A stretch of 6,236 bases of DNA from an uncultured Clostridia bacterium (GTDB lineage: Bacteria > Bacillota > Clostridia > UMGS1883), in contig CANRER010000087.1 in NCBI GenBank assembly GCA_947629615.1, positions 1 to 6,236 on the forward strand. Direction: 5' to 3'. Both the position numbers and the translations under genes were made by a program. Numbering within the stretch: the stretch's first letter is position 1; each line of letters starts with the position of its first letter. The notes beneath the pieces were generated by a model that saw nothing but the letters and a program-made list of their open reading frames with translations, did no database searches and was not told the origin of the DNA. Below, in pieces: positions 5,815 to 6,236 of this stretch.

Positions 5815-6236
5815 ATGTATAAGCTGCTGACACTGAACAAGATCGCCGCCTGCGGTCTTGAAAACTTCGATAAAAACAAGTACGAAATAAGCGATTCCTG
5901 CACCGACCCCGACTGCGTGATACTGCGCAGCTACTCCATGCACGAGATGGAGCTGCCCAAGTCGCTCGCCGCCGTTGCCCGCGCGGGCGCGGGTGTGAAC
6001 AATATCCCGCTCGATAAATGCAGCGAAAAGGGCATAGTTGTGTTCAATACCCCCGGCGCGAACGCTAACGCCGTTAAGGAACTGACCGTCGCGGGGCTGC
6101 TCCTCGCTTCGAGAAAAATCGTTGACGGCGTGAACTGGGCCCAAACCCTTAAAGGCGAGGGCGACGCCGTGGGTAAGCTCGTTGAAAAAGGCAAAAGCAA
6201 TTTCGCCGGCTGCGAGATAAAGGGCAAGACCCTCGC
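5815..6236 (+). CDS. serA: D-3-phosphoglycerate dehydrogenase, 3'-truncated by the window edge
   Basis: NAD-dependent enzyme oxidising 3-phosphoglycerate to 3-phosphohydroxypyruvate, the first committed step of serine synthesis and the supplier of the SerC substrate. Only the first 140 residues are present and the frame is open to the window end. They cover the N-terminal catalytic-domain segment of the 2-hydroxyacid dehydrogenase fold, with RAGAGVNNIPLDKCSEKGI at 56-74 and NTPGANANAVKEL at 78-90, both strongly conserved. The Rossmann GxGxxG motif should follow just beyond the edge. The style (MYKLLTLNKI start, KGEGDAVGKLVEKGKSNFAG stretch) resembles the short clostridial form of about 390 residues, but this cannot be confirmed here. 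The start at 5815 has GAGG (5803-5806) 8 nt upstream, overlapping the serC TGA, so translation is probably coupled. A nearer ATG at 5810 is out of frame and stops after six codons. Confidence 0.95.
   Translation, partial: MYKLLTLNKIAACGLENFDKNKYEISDSCTDPDCVILRSYSMHEMELPKSLAAVARAGAGVNNIPLDKCSEKGIVVFNTPGANANAVKELTVAGLLLASRKIVDGVNWAQTLKGEGDAVGKLVEKGKSNFAGCEIKGKTL

Noticed and set aside
5810..5830. ATG at 5810 as a small leader peptide before serA
   Set aside because: It encodes six residues before a stop, overlaps the serA start, and sits in a 10-nt gap after serC with no attenuator structure.
1..6236. Mobile element, CRISPR array, tRNA/rRNA, or defence system
   Set aside because: The window is filled by six metabolic and transport genes. 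No direct-repeat arrays, transposase, integrase or RNA gene signatures were seen on either strand.

Overview
The window looks like an ordinary chromosomal stretch of a fairly GC-rich member of the Clostridia (Firmicutes), probably an Oscillospiraceae/Ruminococcaceae-like gut anaerobe. This rests on four things: a type III glutamine synthetase, a clostridial-type serC-serA pair, strong GGAGG ribosome binding sites, and heavy use of GCC/GGC/AAC codons with purine-rich leaders. The taxonomic call is inferred from protein style; no search was run. All genes lie on the + strand.

Layout. (1) 1-1933: glutamine synthetase type III (glnN), cut at its 5' end, followed by a perfect 12-bp stem-loop terminator (1952-1984). 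(2) 2015-3805: a complete Na+/phosphate cotransporter-family protein with a C-terminal PhoU-like domain, followed by a strong intrinsic terminator (3821-3850). (3) 3865-4206 and 4278-4637: two consecutive half-length TauE/SafE (TSUP) membrane proteins. Each corresponds to one repeat of the usual two-repeat transporter, so together they probably form one transporter from two chains. The 71 bp between them hold a short 7-nt repeat, a G-rich run, a small hairpin and a strong Shine-Dalgarno (SD). (4) 4659-4687: an exact consensus sigma-A/sigma-70 promoter (TTGACA, 17 bp, TATAAT) driving serC (4722-5804) and serA (5815 to the window end, cut). These encode two consecutive steps of phosphorylated serine biosynthesis.

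How the genes relate. glnN (ammonium assimilation) and serCA (serine from 3-phosphoglycerate, amino group from glutamate) belong to central nitrogen and amino-acid metabolism. The phosphate transporter and TSUP pair lie between them as transport genes. Both transport units start very close behind a terminator, with little or no room for a promoter of their own. They may depend on read-through or on promoters inside the preceding genes.

I found no mobile element, CRISPR array, RNA gene or toxin/defence system. No gene-free stretch exceeds 85 bases. The most notable points are the split TSUP transporter with opposite charge bias in its two halves and the structured G-rich leader of the second half. 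The rest is conventional.
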